Below are positions 48,298 to 56,211 of a stretch of 60,355 nt of DNA, in pieces (within the stretch, counting starts at the first letter, position 1; the number at the start of each line of letters is the position of its first letter). The stretch comes from Nocardia sp. CY41 (GTDB lineage: Bacteria > Actinomycetota > Actinomycetes > Mycobacteriales > Mycobacteriaceae): contig NZ_VUOS01000036.1 of the NCBI RefSeq assembly GCF_009829325.1, forward strand, positions 1 through 60,355, in the 5' to 3' direction. Both the position numbers and the translations under genes were made by a program. Under the pieces are notes generated by a model. That model did not search any database, was not told the DNA's origin, and was given only the letters and a program-made list of their open reading frames with translations.

Positions 48298-49076
48298 CGG
48301 TCGTGCTCGTCACCGGCGCCGCCAACGGCATGGGCGCAGCCACCATGGAACACCTGGCGGCGCTGGGGTACACGGTCGAAGGATGTGACCGGGCCGCCGC
48401 GCCCGGAATCGCTCGGGTCGACGTGCGCGACGAGGAGGCGGTGAACGGCTGGGTTCGCGACGTGCATGCCAGGCACGGCAGCATCCAGGCGGTGGTCACG
48501 TTCGCGGCATACGGCGTCGTCGGCGCGGTGGAGGAGACCACACCCGCCGAGGCCGCGGCGCTCTACGACACCAACGTCCTCGGCACGCACCGTGTGCTGC
48601 GCGCAGCGCTGCCGTTGCTGCGCGCGCGAGGCGCGGGCCGCGTGATCGTCGTCAGTTCCGGCGCGGGCGCTGTCGCCGAACCCTACGGCGGCTGGTACTC
48701 GGCCACGAAGGCCGCGGTGGAGCGGATCGGCGAAGCCGCGCGCATGGAGGCCGCCGGGGCGGGCATCCAGGTGTCGGTGCTCATCCCGGGGTGGACCGTC
48801 ACCCCGATCGTCGACACGGCGGTCCCGGTGTCGAGGCCGATCCCCGCCTACGACCACGATCGTGCCGCCGTGCTGAACCTCGTACGCGGTTACCTGGCCG
48901 CGGGACAGCCCGCCTCCGCGGTGGCCCGCAAGGTCGCGATGATCCTGGCCGCGAGCCGGCCACGGCAGACCTACCTGTGCGGCCGTGACGTCCGCTTGTC
49001 CTTCTGGGCCCGCAGGTTTCTCCCGAGCCGGGTATACGAGCGAATGGTGCGGCGGTACTACGGTTTTCGGCCGTAG
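48294..49076 (+). CDS. Short-chain dehydrogenase/reductase
   Basis: 260 residues from a GTG overlapping the lipid kinase stop (GTGA). The cofactor loop is TGAANGMG, and the active site is VVSSGAGAVAEPYGGWYSATK with the catalytic Ser and YxxxK. After PGWTVTPI the C-terminal part (FWARRFLPSRVYERMVRRYY) resembles fatty-alcohol/long-chain SDRs. The acidic residue after the second strand (CDRAA) suggests NAD(H) rather than NADP(H). It is last in the coupled operon and could reduce a 3-keto group formed by the oxoamine synthase. Confidence 0.9.
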   Translation: MTVVLVTGAANGMGAATMEHLAALGYTVEGCDRAAAPGIARVDVRDEEAVNGWVRDVHARHGSIQAVVTFAAYGVVGAVEETTPAEAAALYDTNVLGTHRVLRAALPLLRARGAGRVIVVSSGAGAVAEPYGGWYSATKAAVERIGEAARMEAAGAGIQVSVLIPGWTVTPIVDTAVPVSRPIPAYDHDRAAVLNLVRGYLAAGQPASAVARKVAMILAASRPRQTYLCGRDVRLSFWARRFLPSRVYERMVRRYYGFRP

Positions 49077-49242
49077 CCTGTCCTCCTGGATTCACCGAGG
49101 TTCCATAACGATCCCGACCTCGGAAGCGAGCCTCTATCGATTCTGGTCGAGGTCGAGTCTTCCAATGCGAAGTGCAGCCGGTCTTCGGTGACGTCGACGG
49201 ATGTTTCCGTGAACTGGTGATCATGCAATACCTGGGAAGTTG

Positions 49243-49842
49243 TCAGGGGTTGCCGAGTGCCGGGTGGGACTCCAGACTGCCCAGGATCATGTCGGTGAGT
49301 GCGGTGATCGCGTCGGCGGTGGTCGTCCGGCCGTGGTTCAGTTCGGTCGCGATGGCCTCGGCCGCGCCCAGGATGCCGACGCAGCGCAACCGCAGCGACT
49401 CAGGGGGCAGCGGCGAGTGTGGCTGGAGTGCGGCGGCCATCAGATCGGTATAGCTGTCGTACATCTCGCGATGGGTCGCCTCCATGTCCGGATTTCCCTT
49501 CAGCGCGGCGGAAATCGCCGTGAGTTCCGGCATGTCGGCGGCACAGTCGAAGTAGACGGCACTGGCGACGCGGGCGACGTCCGCCGCGGTGGGTCCGGCA
49601 GCGCGCAACGCCTGTTCCGACGCGGCGCGCTGCCGTTCGTCGAGCCGCCGATAGAGGGCGAGCAGCAACCCGGAGCGGGTGCCGAAGTGGTCGTACACAA
49701 CCGGTCTGGTCACTCCGGCCGCCTCCGCGAGCGTCACCAGGGTCAGGGCGTCGGCGCCGTGAGCCCGCACGACCGACAGTGCGGTCTCCAGCAATTGCTC
49801 GCGTCTGGCCTGCTTGGACAGGCGAGGCGACGTGGTGGCCAT
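49243..49842 (-). CDS. TetR family transcriptional regulator
   Basis: 199 residues. The N-terminal HTH is LVTLAEAAGVTRPVVYDHFG after REQLLETALSVVRAHG, and a helical ligand domain follows. AGGGAGG precedes the ATG. It faces a saccharopine-dehydrogenase-like gene across 92 bp that holds three equal palindromes, so it very likely represses itself and that gene. Its convergent position to the biosynthetic operon does not by itself make it the operon's regulator. Confidence 0.92.
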   Translation of the reverse strand: MATTSPRLSKQARREQLLETALSVVRAHGADALTLVTLAEAAGVTRPVVYDHFGTRSGLLLALYRRLDERQRAASEQALRAAGPTAADVARVASAVYFDCAADMPELTAISAALKGNPDMEATHREMYDSYTDLMAAALQPHSPLPPESLRLRCVGILGAAEAIATELNHGRTTTADAITALTDMILGSLESHPALGNP

Positions 49843-49875
49843 CGATCCTCCCTTGCGTTGTCGGCCCAGTTTAGC

Positions 49876-49912
49876 TACAAATTGTATCTACAGAATGTAT
49901 ATACAAAATGTA
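49876..49912. promoter_or_regulatory. Three TACA-N3-TGTA palindromes at exact 13-bp spacing
   Basis: TACAAATTGTA (49876-49886), TACAGAATGTA (49889-49899) and TACAAAATGTA (49902-49912) are 11-bp palindromes whose starts are 13 bp apart. They fill the AT-rich promoter between the TetR and the saccharopine-dehydrogenase-like gene and are the obvious operator array. Confidence 0.75.
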
Positions 49913-49934
49913 GGTAGATGAAGGAGCGGAACAT

Positions 49935-50957
49935 ATGTCGGTACGGCCGGATTCGGTGCTGATCCTGGGCGGTTCGGGACAGGCGGGCGCCGGAGCTGCC
50001 GCCCAGTTGCGGCGGTGGCACCCCACGCTGCCCCTGACCATCGCCGGCCGCGACCTCGCTCGCGCCCGACACGTGGCCGACGAGTTGGGCGCGGCGTCGG
50101 CGGTGACCATTGATTTGGAGCGACCGGACCTCGGTCTCGCGGCCGGTCACGGCTATTCGGCGGTGGTCGCGGCGCTGTGGGACCGCAAGTTGTCCGGGCT
50201 GCGCTTCGCGCAGGACCGCGGATTGCCGTATCTGAGCATCTCCAACGGTCTGGTGGAGATCACGCCGGAGGTCGTCGCGGGCGCGCAGCGCGCGGACGCC
50301 GCGCCCGTTCTGGTGGCCAGTCACTGTTTCGCCGGTCTTGTCGTACTCGCGACGATGGAGACGGCCGAGCGGTTCGATCGAGTCGACGCTGTCCGGATCG
50401 GCGCCGTGCTGGACGAAACGGACGCGGGCGGACCCGCGGCGATAGCCGATCTGGAGCGGCTGTCGGTCGCCACTTCGGCGGGATTGGTACGGCGTGACGG
50501 CGTGTTCACCTGGGTGGCGGCTGCCGACGCGCGAGCCGATGTGCTCGGCGTCGACGGTGTCGAAGTACCCGGGCAGACCGTCGCCATCCTCGACGTGCCG
50601 AGTATCGCGTTCGCGACGGGCGCGCACGACGTTCGCTTCGACCTGGCGGTAGGGGAGTCCGCGGGCCGCCGCCGCGGCGGATCCGCTTCGTTCGAGGTTC
50701 GGATCGATATCGAAGGAGCCGATGAGGCGGGCGATCCGGCGCGGACGAGCCGCTACCTGGTCCATCCGGCGGGGCAGCGGCCGTTGACCGCGCTCGGCAT
50801 CGCCCTGGGCGTCGAGCGTTTGCTCGGGTTGCGCGGACACGCCGTCGCGCCCGGCATCCACACTCCCGAAGCGTTGATCGATCCACGCCACGCGGTCGAG
50901 CGGATGCGCGAGATCGGCACCGAGTTCATCGACGTCCACCCGCTGGCGCGCCGCTGA
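49935..50957 (+). CDS. Saccharopine dehydrogenase-like NAD(P)-binding protein
   Basis: 340 residues. The Rossmann start SVLILGGSGQAGAGAAAQLR and the following TIAGRDLARARHVADELGA fit the saccharopine dehydrogenase NADP-binding family (Sacchrp_dh_NADP). In mid-protein ASHCFAGLVVLATMETAERF replaces the typical GFxPG segment, and no lysine-pathway partner is present. Many such actinobacterial proteins are of unknown substrate. GAAGGAG lies upstream of the ATG. The TetR with its triple operator lies immediately before it. Confidence 0.8.
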   Translation: MSVRPDSVLILGGSGQAGAGAAAQLRRWHPTLPLTIAGRDLARARHVADELGAASAVTIDLERPDLGLAAGHGYSAVVAALWDRKLSGLRFAQDRGLPYLSISNGLVEITPEVVAGAQRADAAPVLVASHCFAGLVVLATMETAERFDRVDAVRIGAVLDETDAGGPAAIADLERLSVATSAGLVRRDGVFTWVAAADARADVLGVDGVEVPGQTVAILDVPSIAFATGAHDVRFDLAVGESAGRRRGGSASFEVRIDIEGADEAGDPARTSRYLVHPAGQRPLTALGIALGVERLLGLRGHAVAPGIHTPEALIDPRHAVERMREIGTEFIDVHPLARR

Positions 50958-51149
50958 CCGGACGTACGGCCGATGCCGCGCGCCGCGCCCACTTCGTTCG
51001 AACCTGGACTACCGGCGCCGCGGCGATGGTCCGCGCGGCTGCCGGACATCCGTCCTGTGCCGCGGGCAGGCGGCTCGTTGCTGTGAGATCGCCGTCGGCG
51101 GGGTCACGTGCGTCCGCCGCATGTCGGTGGGGTGGCGTAAGCAGGGGTC

Positions 51150-52253
51150 ATGACTCAATCCTCCGCAGCTCAGGACTCCTTCCGGCCCACCTCGGGTCCT
51201 CGTTTGCTGGACGTCCGCCGTCTGTGGGCCGAACCGGACGCGCTGGCGAGCCCGCGCGGGCAGCAAGTGCGGGCGCGCTTCCCCGACGCCGAGATCATCA
51301 CCGTCGGCTCGCACTGGAAGATCGACCAGCTGCACGGCAACGCGGGCAACGTCGACCGCTGGATCCGGGTCAAGACCGAGGACCTGGTCGTCGGGGTCAA
51401 GAAGTCGCTGACGGCCCGGCCGAACGGCCGCTCGGCGGACTGGATCGCGCCTTCGACGTCCAACGGCTGTGCGATGGCGTGCGCCTACTGCTACGTCCCC
51501 CGCCGCAAGGGTTACGCCAACCCGATCACGGTGTTCACCAACATCGACAAGATCATCGGCTATTTGGAACGTCACGTGCGCAGACAGGGGGCCAAGACTG
51601 TGCCGAATCAATGCGACCCGCACGCGTGGGTCTACGACCTCGGGGAGAACAGCGACTGCTCCGTCGACGCGCTGGTCAGCGACAACGTCGCCGACCTGAT
51701 CACCGTCTTCGGTGCATGGCCCACCGCGAAGGCTTCCTTCGCCACCAAGTACGTCAACCGCGCCCTGCTCGATCTGGACCCGCACGGACGGACCCGGATC
51801 AGGTTCTCGCTCATGCCCGAGGCCGACTCCCAGCTGCTGGATCTGCGTAGCACGCCGATCCGGCAGCGCATCGACGCGATCGACGACTTCGTGGCAGCGG
51901 GCTACGAGGTGCACGTCAACTTTTCTCCCGTCGTCGTCCGCCCCGGCTGGGAGGAAGACTGGGCGGAGCTGCTGGAGGAGCTCGCGGACGGCACGGGCGC
52001 CGCCTTCAAGGCCCAGGCCGCAGCGGAGATCATCATGCTCACCCACAACGAGCAACTGCACGAGGTCAACCTCGGCTGGCACCCGAAGTCCGAGGACCTG
52101 TTGTGGCGCCCGCAGATTCAGCAGGCCAAGCGCTCCCAGTCGGGCATGTGGAATGTGCGTTATCGCAACGACGTGAAGGCTGCGGGGGTCCGGACGCTGA
52201 CCGACCTCATCGCCCAGCGGACCCCGTGGTTGACGGTGCGATACGCGTTCTGA
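51150..52253 (+). CDS. Spore photoproduct lyase-like radical SAM protein
   Basis: 367 residues. The radical SAM cluster is CAMACAYCYV (C-x3-C-x2-C) after WIAPSTSNG, and the downstream RFSLMPEADSQLLDLRS and VHVNFSPVVVRPGWEEDW segments are those of the SPL-like family in actinobacteria. True spore photoproduct lyases repair the UV lesion 5-thyminyl-5,6-dihydrothymine in spores. The probable host does not form endospores, so the substrate may differ or repair may serve vegetative cells. It stands alone, 192 bp after the previous gene. Confidence 0.85.
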   Translation: MTQSSAAQDSFRPTSGPRLLDVRRLWAEPDALASPRGQQVRARFPDAEIITVGSHWKIDQLHGNAGNVDRWIRVKTEDLVVGVKKSLTARPNGRSADWIAPSTSNGCAMACAYCYVPRRKGYANPITVFTNIDKIIGYLERHVRRQGAKTVPNQCDPHAWVYDLGENSDCSVDALVSDNVADLITVFGAWPTAKASFATKYVNRALLDLDPHGRTRIRFSLMPEADSQLLDLRSTPIRQRIDAIDDFVAAGYEVHVNFSPVVVRPGWEEDWAELLEELADGTGAAFKAQAAAEIIMLTHNEQLHEVNLGWHPKSEDLLWRPQIQQAKRSQSGMWNVRYRNDVKAAGVRTLTDLIAQRTPWLTVRYAF

Positions 52254-52420
52254 CGGCGGCCGGGCTGCGCCGGGGCCGGGCAGCGCGACGATGTCCTCGG
52301 CGTGCATCGACGCACCCAGTGGGCGCAACGCGAATCGACTTCGCTGACCTGGCCATGCTCGACCCCGAAGCCCCGCGTGCTGAGACGGCCCCTCGATCGC
52401 CCACCCGCTGACGGGAGATT

Positions 52421-53452
52421 TCAGCTGCGCCAGGTTTCCAGGACGTGGTCGACGGTGGGGCGGATCCGGGCCCTGGCCTCGGAGCGGGGGACGCCGGTCA
52501 TGAGGAGGTGGTCGTAGTCGGTGTCGCGATGGCGGACGGAGGCGATGACGGCGAGGGTGAGTGCGTCGGGGGAGAGGAGTTCGGCTGCGGCGGTGCGGCC
52601 TACGCGGCCGCTGCCGCGGGCGGCGGCGTGTCCGGCGATCTGGGTGGCGCGGTCGGCGGGGCAGCCGGGGAACAGCCGGCGGATCTCGTCGGACATGCGG
52701 GCGCAGTATTCGACGTCTTGGGCGGCGCGACGGCTGCGGTCGCGTTCGCGGCGGCGGGCGCGGGCATCGTCGTCGGCCAGGCATTGCTGTTCGGCGCGAG
52801 TGAGGGCGGCTTCTTCGACGAGGATGCCGAGCCGTTCGTAGCGTTTGCGTCGCCGATTGAGGCGGACCACGACGGCGGCGAGGGCGCTCTCCTTCTTGGC
52901 ACGCCGGCTCAGCGCCGTGTTCCCCGCGGGCAGGAACTCGAGATGGTCGAGATCCGAACAGATCAGGCACAGCGGCCCGGCCGCGGAGGTGATCGAATAC
53001 GGACCGGTTTCGGCGCATTCGGCGCATGTCCACGGTTCCGCGGCCTCCACCACCGTCAGATCCGGTGCCCGGTTCTGGCGTTGGACGACCTGTTCGCGGC
53101 GCGCCGGGCTGAGCTGCGCGGAGAGCCAGTGCACCCGGAACACCTGGTCCGCGCCGTCGTCGGCGAACCGCAACGCCTCGCGATCGCGCCCGCCGGACAG
53201 GTACGCCGCTGTGCTCGCGGTGAGTCCGTGCTCGCGGGCCCACTCGCCCAGCAGTTCCGCCGCCTCGTGCATCCGCCGTGCGTCCACCGCCGTGACCTGC
53301 TCCAACGACCGCACCTGCCCCTGCCGCCAGCGATCGACCTGACTGGATCGCACCCACCCCAGAGCGGCGAAGACATCGACTGCCGACACATATTTGCGTT
53401 GGGCCAGAGCCGCTTCCGCCGCCTCTGCCACGCGCCGCCGCAGCTTGGACAC
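52421..53452 (-). CDS. DUF2293 domain-containing protein
   Basis: 343 residues from the GTG at 53452 (VSKLRRRVAEAAEAALAQRK); an in-frame GTG at 53479 would add nine residues. The N-terminal half has KYVSAVDVFAALGWVRSSQV, then a Cys4 pair CAEC...CLIC (in WTCAECAETGPYS and PLCLICSDLDHL) suggesting a zinc ribbon, a basic coiled segment (ARARRRERDRSRRAAQ), and C-terminal DUF2293 (IRRLFPGCPADRATQIAGHA onward, ending RPTVDHVLETWR). Nucleic-acid or protein binding is plausible, but the function is unknown. Confidence 0.85.
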   Translation of the reverse strand: MSKLRRRVAEAAEAALAQRKYVSAVDVFAALGWVRSSQVDRWRQGQVRSLEQVTAVDARRMHEAAELLGEWAREHGLTASTAAYLSGGRDREALRFADDGADQVFRVHWLSAQLSPARREQVVQRQNRAPDLTVVEAAEPWTCAECAETGPYSITSAAGPLCLICSDLDHLEFLPAGNTALSRRAKKESALAAVVVRLNRRRKRYERLGILVEEAALTRAEQQCLADDDARARRRERDRSRRAAQDVEYCARMSDEIRRLFPGCPADRATQIAGHAAARGSGRVGRTAAAELLSPDALTLAVIASVRHRDTDYDHLLMTGVPRSEARARIRPTVDHVLETWRS

Positions 53453-53588
53453 GGGTTCGAACCCTAGCGCACGTCGCACACCGGCCCGGCGATCGGATGG
53501 CGGACATCACCCGCGCCCCAGACATGCGTCCCGGGGACGATGCCGCCGTTGCCGAGTGGTTCGGCGGAAAGGGCGGCGCGATGCTCGG

Positions 53589-54086
53589 TTATCGTGTGCC
53601 CCTGCCGCGTTCTGCTTCCCACCGATCCAGCAGAGCGGGCAATTCCTTGCCCATCCAGACGAAGAACTCGTGCATATCGCGCACTCGCGCCGCGTCCTTG
53701 CTGTCCGGATCGTCGAACAGTGCCAGTCCGCGGGAGGTCATCTCGGTCAGTTGGTCGTACATGCCGGATTGCTGCCTGGTGAGTTCGGGCAGAATGCCGG
53801 GCCGCACGGAGTAGTAGTCGCGGCGGTCGCCGGGTTTGCCGGTCTTGTCGACCCATCGCATGGTGGTGAGTGTTTTGAGCGCACTGGAGATGGAGCCCTT
53901 GGACGCGCGCAGCGCCTCGGCGATCTGGTTGAAGGTCTGCTCCGGCGGATCGCAGATCAACAACCAGCCGACTGTCCGGCCGACCATGCGGACCAGCCCC
54001 ATCCGTTCGAAGACCAGCGCGAGATCCTCCACGAAAGCCAGTTGGGCGTCGGTGGGGGCGGGAGCCGATTCGGATGCGCTGGTCAT
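53589..54086 (-). CDS. MarR/GbsR-type transcriptional regulator
   Basis: 165 residues from the ATG at 54086. The winged helix is QTFNQIAEALRASKGSISSA followed by LKTLTTMRWVDKTGKPGDRRDYYSV, and a C-terminal dimerisation helix follows. GbsR-like members often sit with a two-gene ABC exporter and repress it. Here it is third in the minus-strand run ATPase, permease, regulator, with 71 bp before it. It probably binds the inverted repeat at 55921-55940. Confidence 0.88.
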   Translation of the reverse strand: MTSASESAPAPTDAQLAFVEDLALVFERMGLVRMVGRTVGWLLICDPPEQTFNQIAEALRASKGSISSALKTLTTMRWVDKTGKPGDRRDYYSVRPGILPELTRQQSGMYDQLTEMTSRGLALFDDPDSKDAARVRDMHEFFVWMGKELPALLDRWEAERGRGTR

Positions 54087-54157
54087 GGGATCAGTATTCT
54101 TCCTACGAGAGAAGTGCAGGCGGGGCGGGTCGGTGCGAACCCGCCCCACCGGAGTTG

Positions 54158-54937
54158 TCACACAGCGATGTCACGGCGATCGAAGGCGATGACCGACAGC
54201 CCGACGGCGACGGCGGCGAGGACTGTCAGCACCAGAAGGTGGCCCACATGCCAGCCGTTCACCAGCGGTGAGCCACCGATCGCGTAGTAGAAGGGCGAGA
54301 ACTTCGTCAGCCACGAAGCTCCGTCGATGATTCCGCCGAGACTGTTGGCGAGGTAGCCGCCGAGCACCAGCAGCACGGTGATACCCAGCGTCTGCGCCCG
54401 TCGCCCGGTGGCCGCGCCGACCAGTTGTGTCAGGGCGCCCACCGCCAGTCCGAGCAGGCCGAGCCCGGCCACGGCGGCGAGGATATTGCCCGCGGGCACG
54501 CCCAACTGTCCGGCCTCGGCTCCGATCAGCACGCTCGATCCCAGTACGCCGGTGACCACGCCGATCTGGACGGCGAGTGCGGCGAACCGCTGCCCGATCA
54601 GGCTGGTGCGGCTGATCGGTTGCGCGAGAAGGACATCCAGCGTCCCGCTCTCCTCCTGGGAAGCCGAGCGGGCGCCCATCGTGACCGCGAAGATCACGGT
54701 GAGCAGCAGGCCCATCAGGGCGAAGATGGTCGAGTGCAGGTATCCGGCGGCGGTGGCGAAGTCACTCATGCCCATCGCGTCGTAGATGCTGCTTTGTTCG
54801 ATGTTCAGCGAGCCTTGCTCGGCGAGTGACCGATAGGAGGGCAGATATATCAGCGGCACGACGGCCATGCCGATCGACCAGCCGATCAGGGCGCGTTTCT
54901 GTTCCTTCAGCGCCTGCGTGTACACCGAGCGGGTCAT
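54158..54937 (-). CDS. ABC-2 type transporter permease
   Basis: 259 residues with about six membrane helices, including IGWSIGMAVVPLIYLPSY near residue 18, FALMGLLLTVIFAVTMGARS, VQIGVVTGVLGSSVLIGAEA, ILAAVAGLGLLGLAVGALTQ and a C-terminal LVLTVLAAVAVGLSVIAFDR. QEESGTLDVLLAQPISR is the cytoplasmic loop typical of ABC-2 permeases that contact the ATPase. It follows the ATPase gene after 49 bp. The cargo is unknown; efflux of an antimicrobial is a common role. Confidence 0.88.
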   Translation of the reverse strand: MTRSVYTQALKEQKRALIGWSIGMAVVPLIYLPSYRSLAEQGSLNIEQSSIYDAMGMSDFATAAGYLHSTIFALMGLLLTVIFAVTMGARSASQEESGTLDVLLAQPISRTSLIGQRFAALAVQIGVVTGVLGSSVLIGAEAGQLGVPAGNILAAVAGLGLLGLAVGALTQLVGAATGRRAQTLGITVLLVLGGYLANSLGGIIDGASWLTKFSPFYYAIGGSPLVNGWHVGHLLVLTVLAAVAVGLSVIAFDRRDIAV

Positions 54938-54986
54938 GACGAGATCCTTTGCGCGAAAAGATTTGCGGTAGACGAGGGGATTGGGT

Positions 54987-55874
54987 TCAGCGGTCGTACA
55001 GGCTGAAGAACATCTGCTCGAGATCGGGCTCGGTGGACAGCACGCTCACCAACGGATACTTGGCGGCCGCCTTGAACAGCGCGTCGACCTCACCGTCGGT
55101 GGTGCAGTGCAGGGTACGGCCCGCCACGGTCAGATCGCGCACACCGGGCAGATGAGCGAAGTCGTCGGCGAAGACATCCGCGCCGAAGACCATGTCCACG
55201 GTGCGTGGGGCGCGACGGCGCAGCTCCTCCACATTCTCGGTGGCCAGCAGCTGTCCGGCACGCATTATGACGGCGCGGTCGGCGGTCTGCTGCACCTCGG
55301 AGAGAATGTGCGAGGACATGAAGACGGTCTGCCCGTTGTTTTTGGCGTCCGTCACCAACTCCAGGAAGCGTTGCTGGAGAAGCGGATCCAATCCCGAGGT
55401 CGGTTCGTCGAGGATGAGCAGATCGGGGGCGTGCATGAAGGCGGCGATGATTCCGACCTTCTGCTTGTTGCCCTTGCTCATCGCCCCGACCTTCTTCGAC
55501 AGGTCCAGATCCAGCAGCCGAGCCAGTTCCTCGATTCGACTGGCCGCAACGGTGCCACGTTGATCGGCGAGGAACGCCAACAGGTCTCGTGCGGTATTGC
55601 GGCCTTCCAGAGCGAGTTCACCGGGGAGGTAGCCGATGCGCCGGCGCAATCGCGCGCCGCCGGCGCGGGGATCGGCGCCGAAGACCTCGACGCGTCCGGC
55701 GGTAGGACGGATGAGGTCGAGCAGGATGCGAATGGTGGTCGACTTGCCTGCGCCGTTGGGGCCGAGAAAGCCGAACACCTCGCCCCGTGCGACCTCGAGA
55801 CTCAAGTCGGTGAGGGCGACTTGCTTGCCGTAATGCTTGGTCAGGCCTTCGACGCGTATGGCGGGGGCGGTCAT
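54987..55874 (-). CDS. ABC transporter ATP-binding protein (DrrA/CcmA type)
   Basis: 295 residues from the ATG at 55874, with GAAGGAG upstream. Walker A is GFLGPNGAGKST, the Q-loop region RRRIGYLPGE, the signature MSKGNKQKVGI (SKGNKQ in place of SGGQ, common in this subfamily), Walker B LLILDEPTSGLDP and switch SSHILSE. The C-terminal extension ends DLEQMFFSLYDR as in DrrA-like exporters. An upstream in-frame extension to 56075 lacks a ribosome site and crosses the promoter region. Confidence 0.92.
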   Translation of the reverse strand: MTAPAIRVEGLTKHYGKQVALTDLSLEVARGEVFGFLGPNGAGKSTTIRILLDLIRPTAGRVEVFGADPRAGGARLRRRIGYLPGELALEGRNTARDLLAFLADQRGTVAASRIEELARLLDLDLSKKVGAMSKGNKQKVGIIAAFMHAPDLLILDEPTSGLDPLLQQRFLELVTDAKNNGQTVFMSSHILSEVQQTADRAVIMRAGQLLATENVEELRRRAPRTVDMVFGADVFADDFAHLPGVRDLTVAGRTLHCTTDGEVDALFKAAAKYPLVSVLSTEPDLEQMFFSLYDR

Positions 55875-55920
55875 GGTCACTCCTTCGGGTCTAACCACAA
55901 GCTGTTCTGTAGGTTCCGCG

Positions 55921-55940
55921 TGTTCAATAAACACTGAACA
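55921..55940. promoter_or_regulatory. Inverted repeat TGTTCA-N8-TGAACA before the ABC operon
   Basis: A perfect 6-bp inverted repeat with an 8-nt spacer, 47 bp upstream of the ATPase start. A third TGAAC half-site follows at 55944-55948. It is well placed to be the operator of the co-transcribed MarR/GbsR regulator. Confidence 0.5.
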
Positions 55941-56181
55941 TAATGAACTGTCAACTCCTGGAGGGAGATGAGCGCTTCCCTCTGAGGCGAGTTTCCGGCG
56001 GCCGCGTGTGGCCGAGCGTTGGCGGGAAGGGAGTCGATACTCGCCGGGTCGGCGGCCCGTGCGGTCTCCGCCCACGCTCTACGCCGGAGCGCGGGATCGC
56101 GTCAAGCCGCGCGGGATGTCGGGCATGTGCGCGGTGATCGATCGGGCGGGGATCGAAGCGAAACTCGCCCAACGGGTATTC

Positions 56182-56205
56182 CATCAAAGTGTTTTGATGT
56201 ATTCT
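56182..56205 (+). promoter_or_regulatory. ArsR-type operator overlapping a leaderless promoter
   Basis: CATCAAA (56182-56188), a 4-nt spacer and TTTGATG (56193-56199) form a perfect palindrome matching the ArsR/SmtB pattern ATCAA-N6-TTGAT. It abuts TATTCT at 56200-56205, a -10 that lies 6 nt before the GTG at 56212. Binding here would block the promoter. Confidence 0.7.
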
Positions 56206-56211
56206 GCCATT

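Noticed and set aside
31049..49076. Prodigiosin or tambjamine cluster proper
   Set aside because: The bipyrrole aldehyde genes (prolyl-PCP ligase, PCP dehydrogenase, PigD/PigF-type enzymes) are absent; only the amine and condensation logic is shared.
49095..49123. CCGAGGT...ACCTCGG as terminator between the SDR and tetR
   Set aside because: Only 7-bp arms and a 15-nt loop; too weak to list as a feature.
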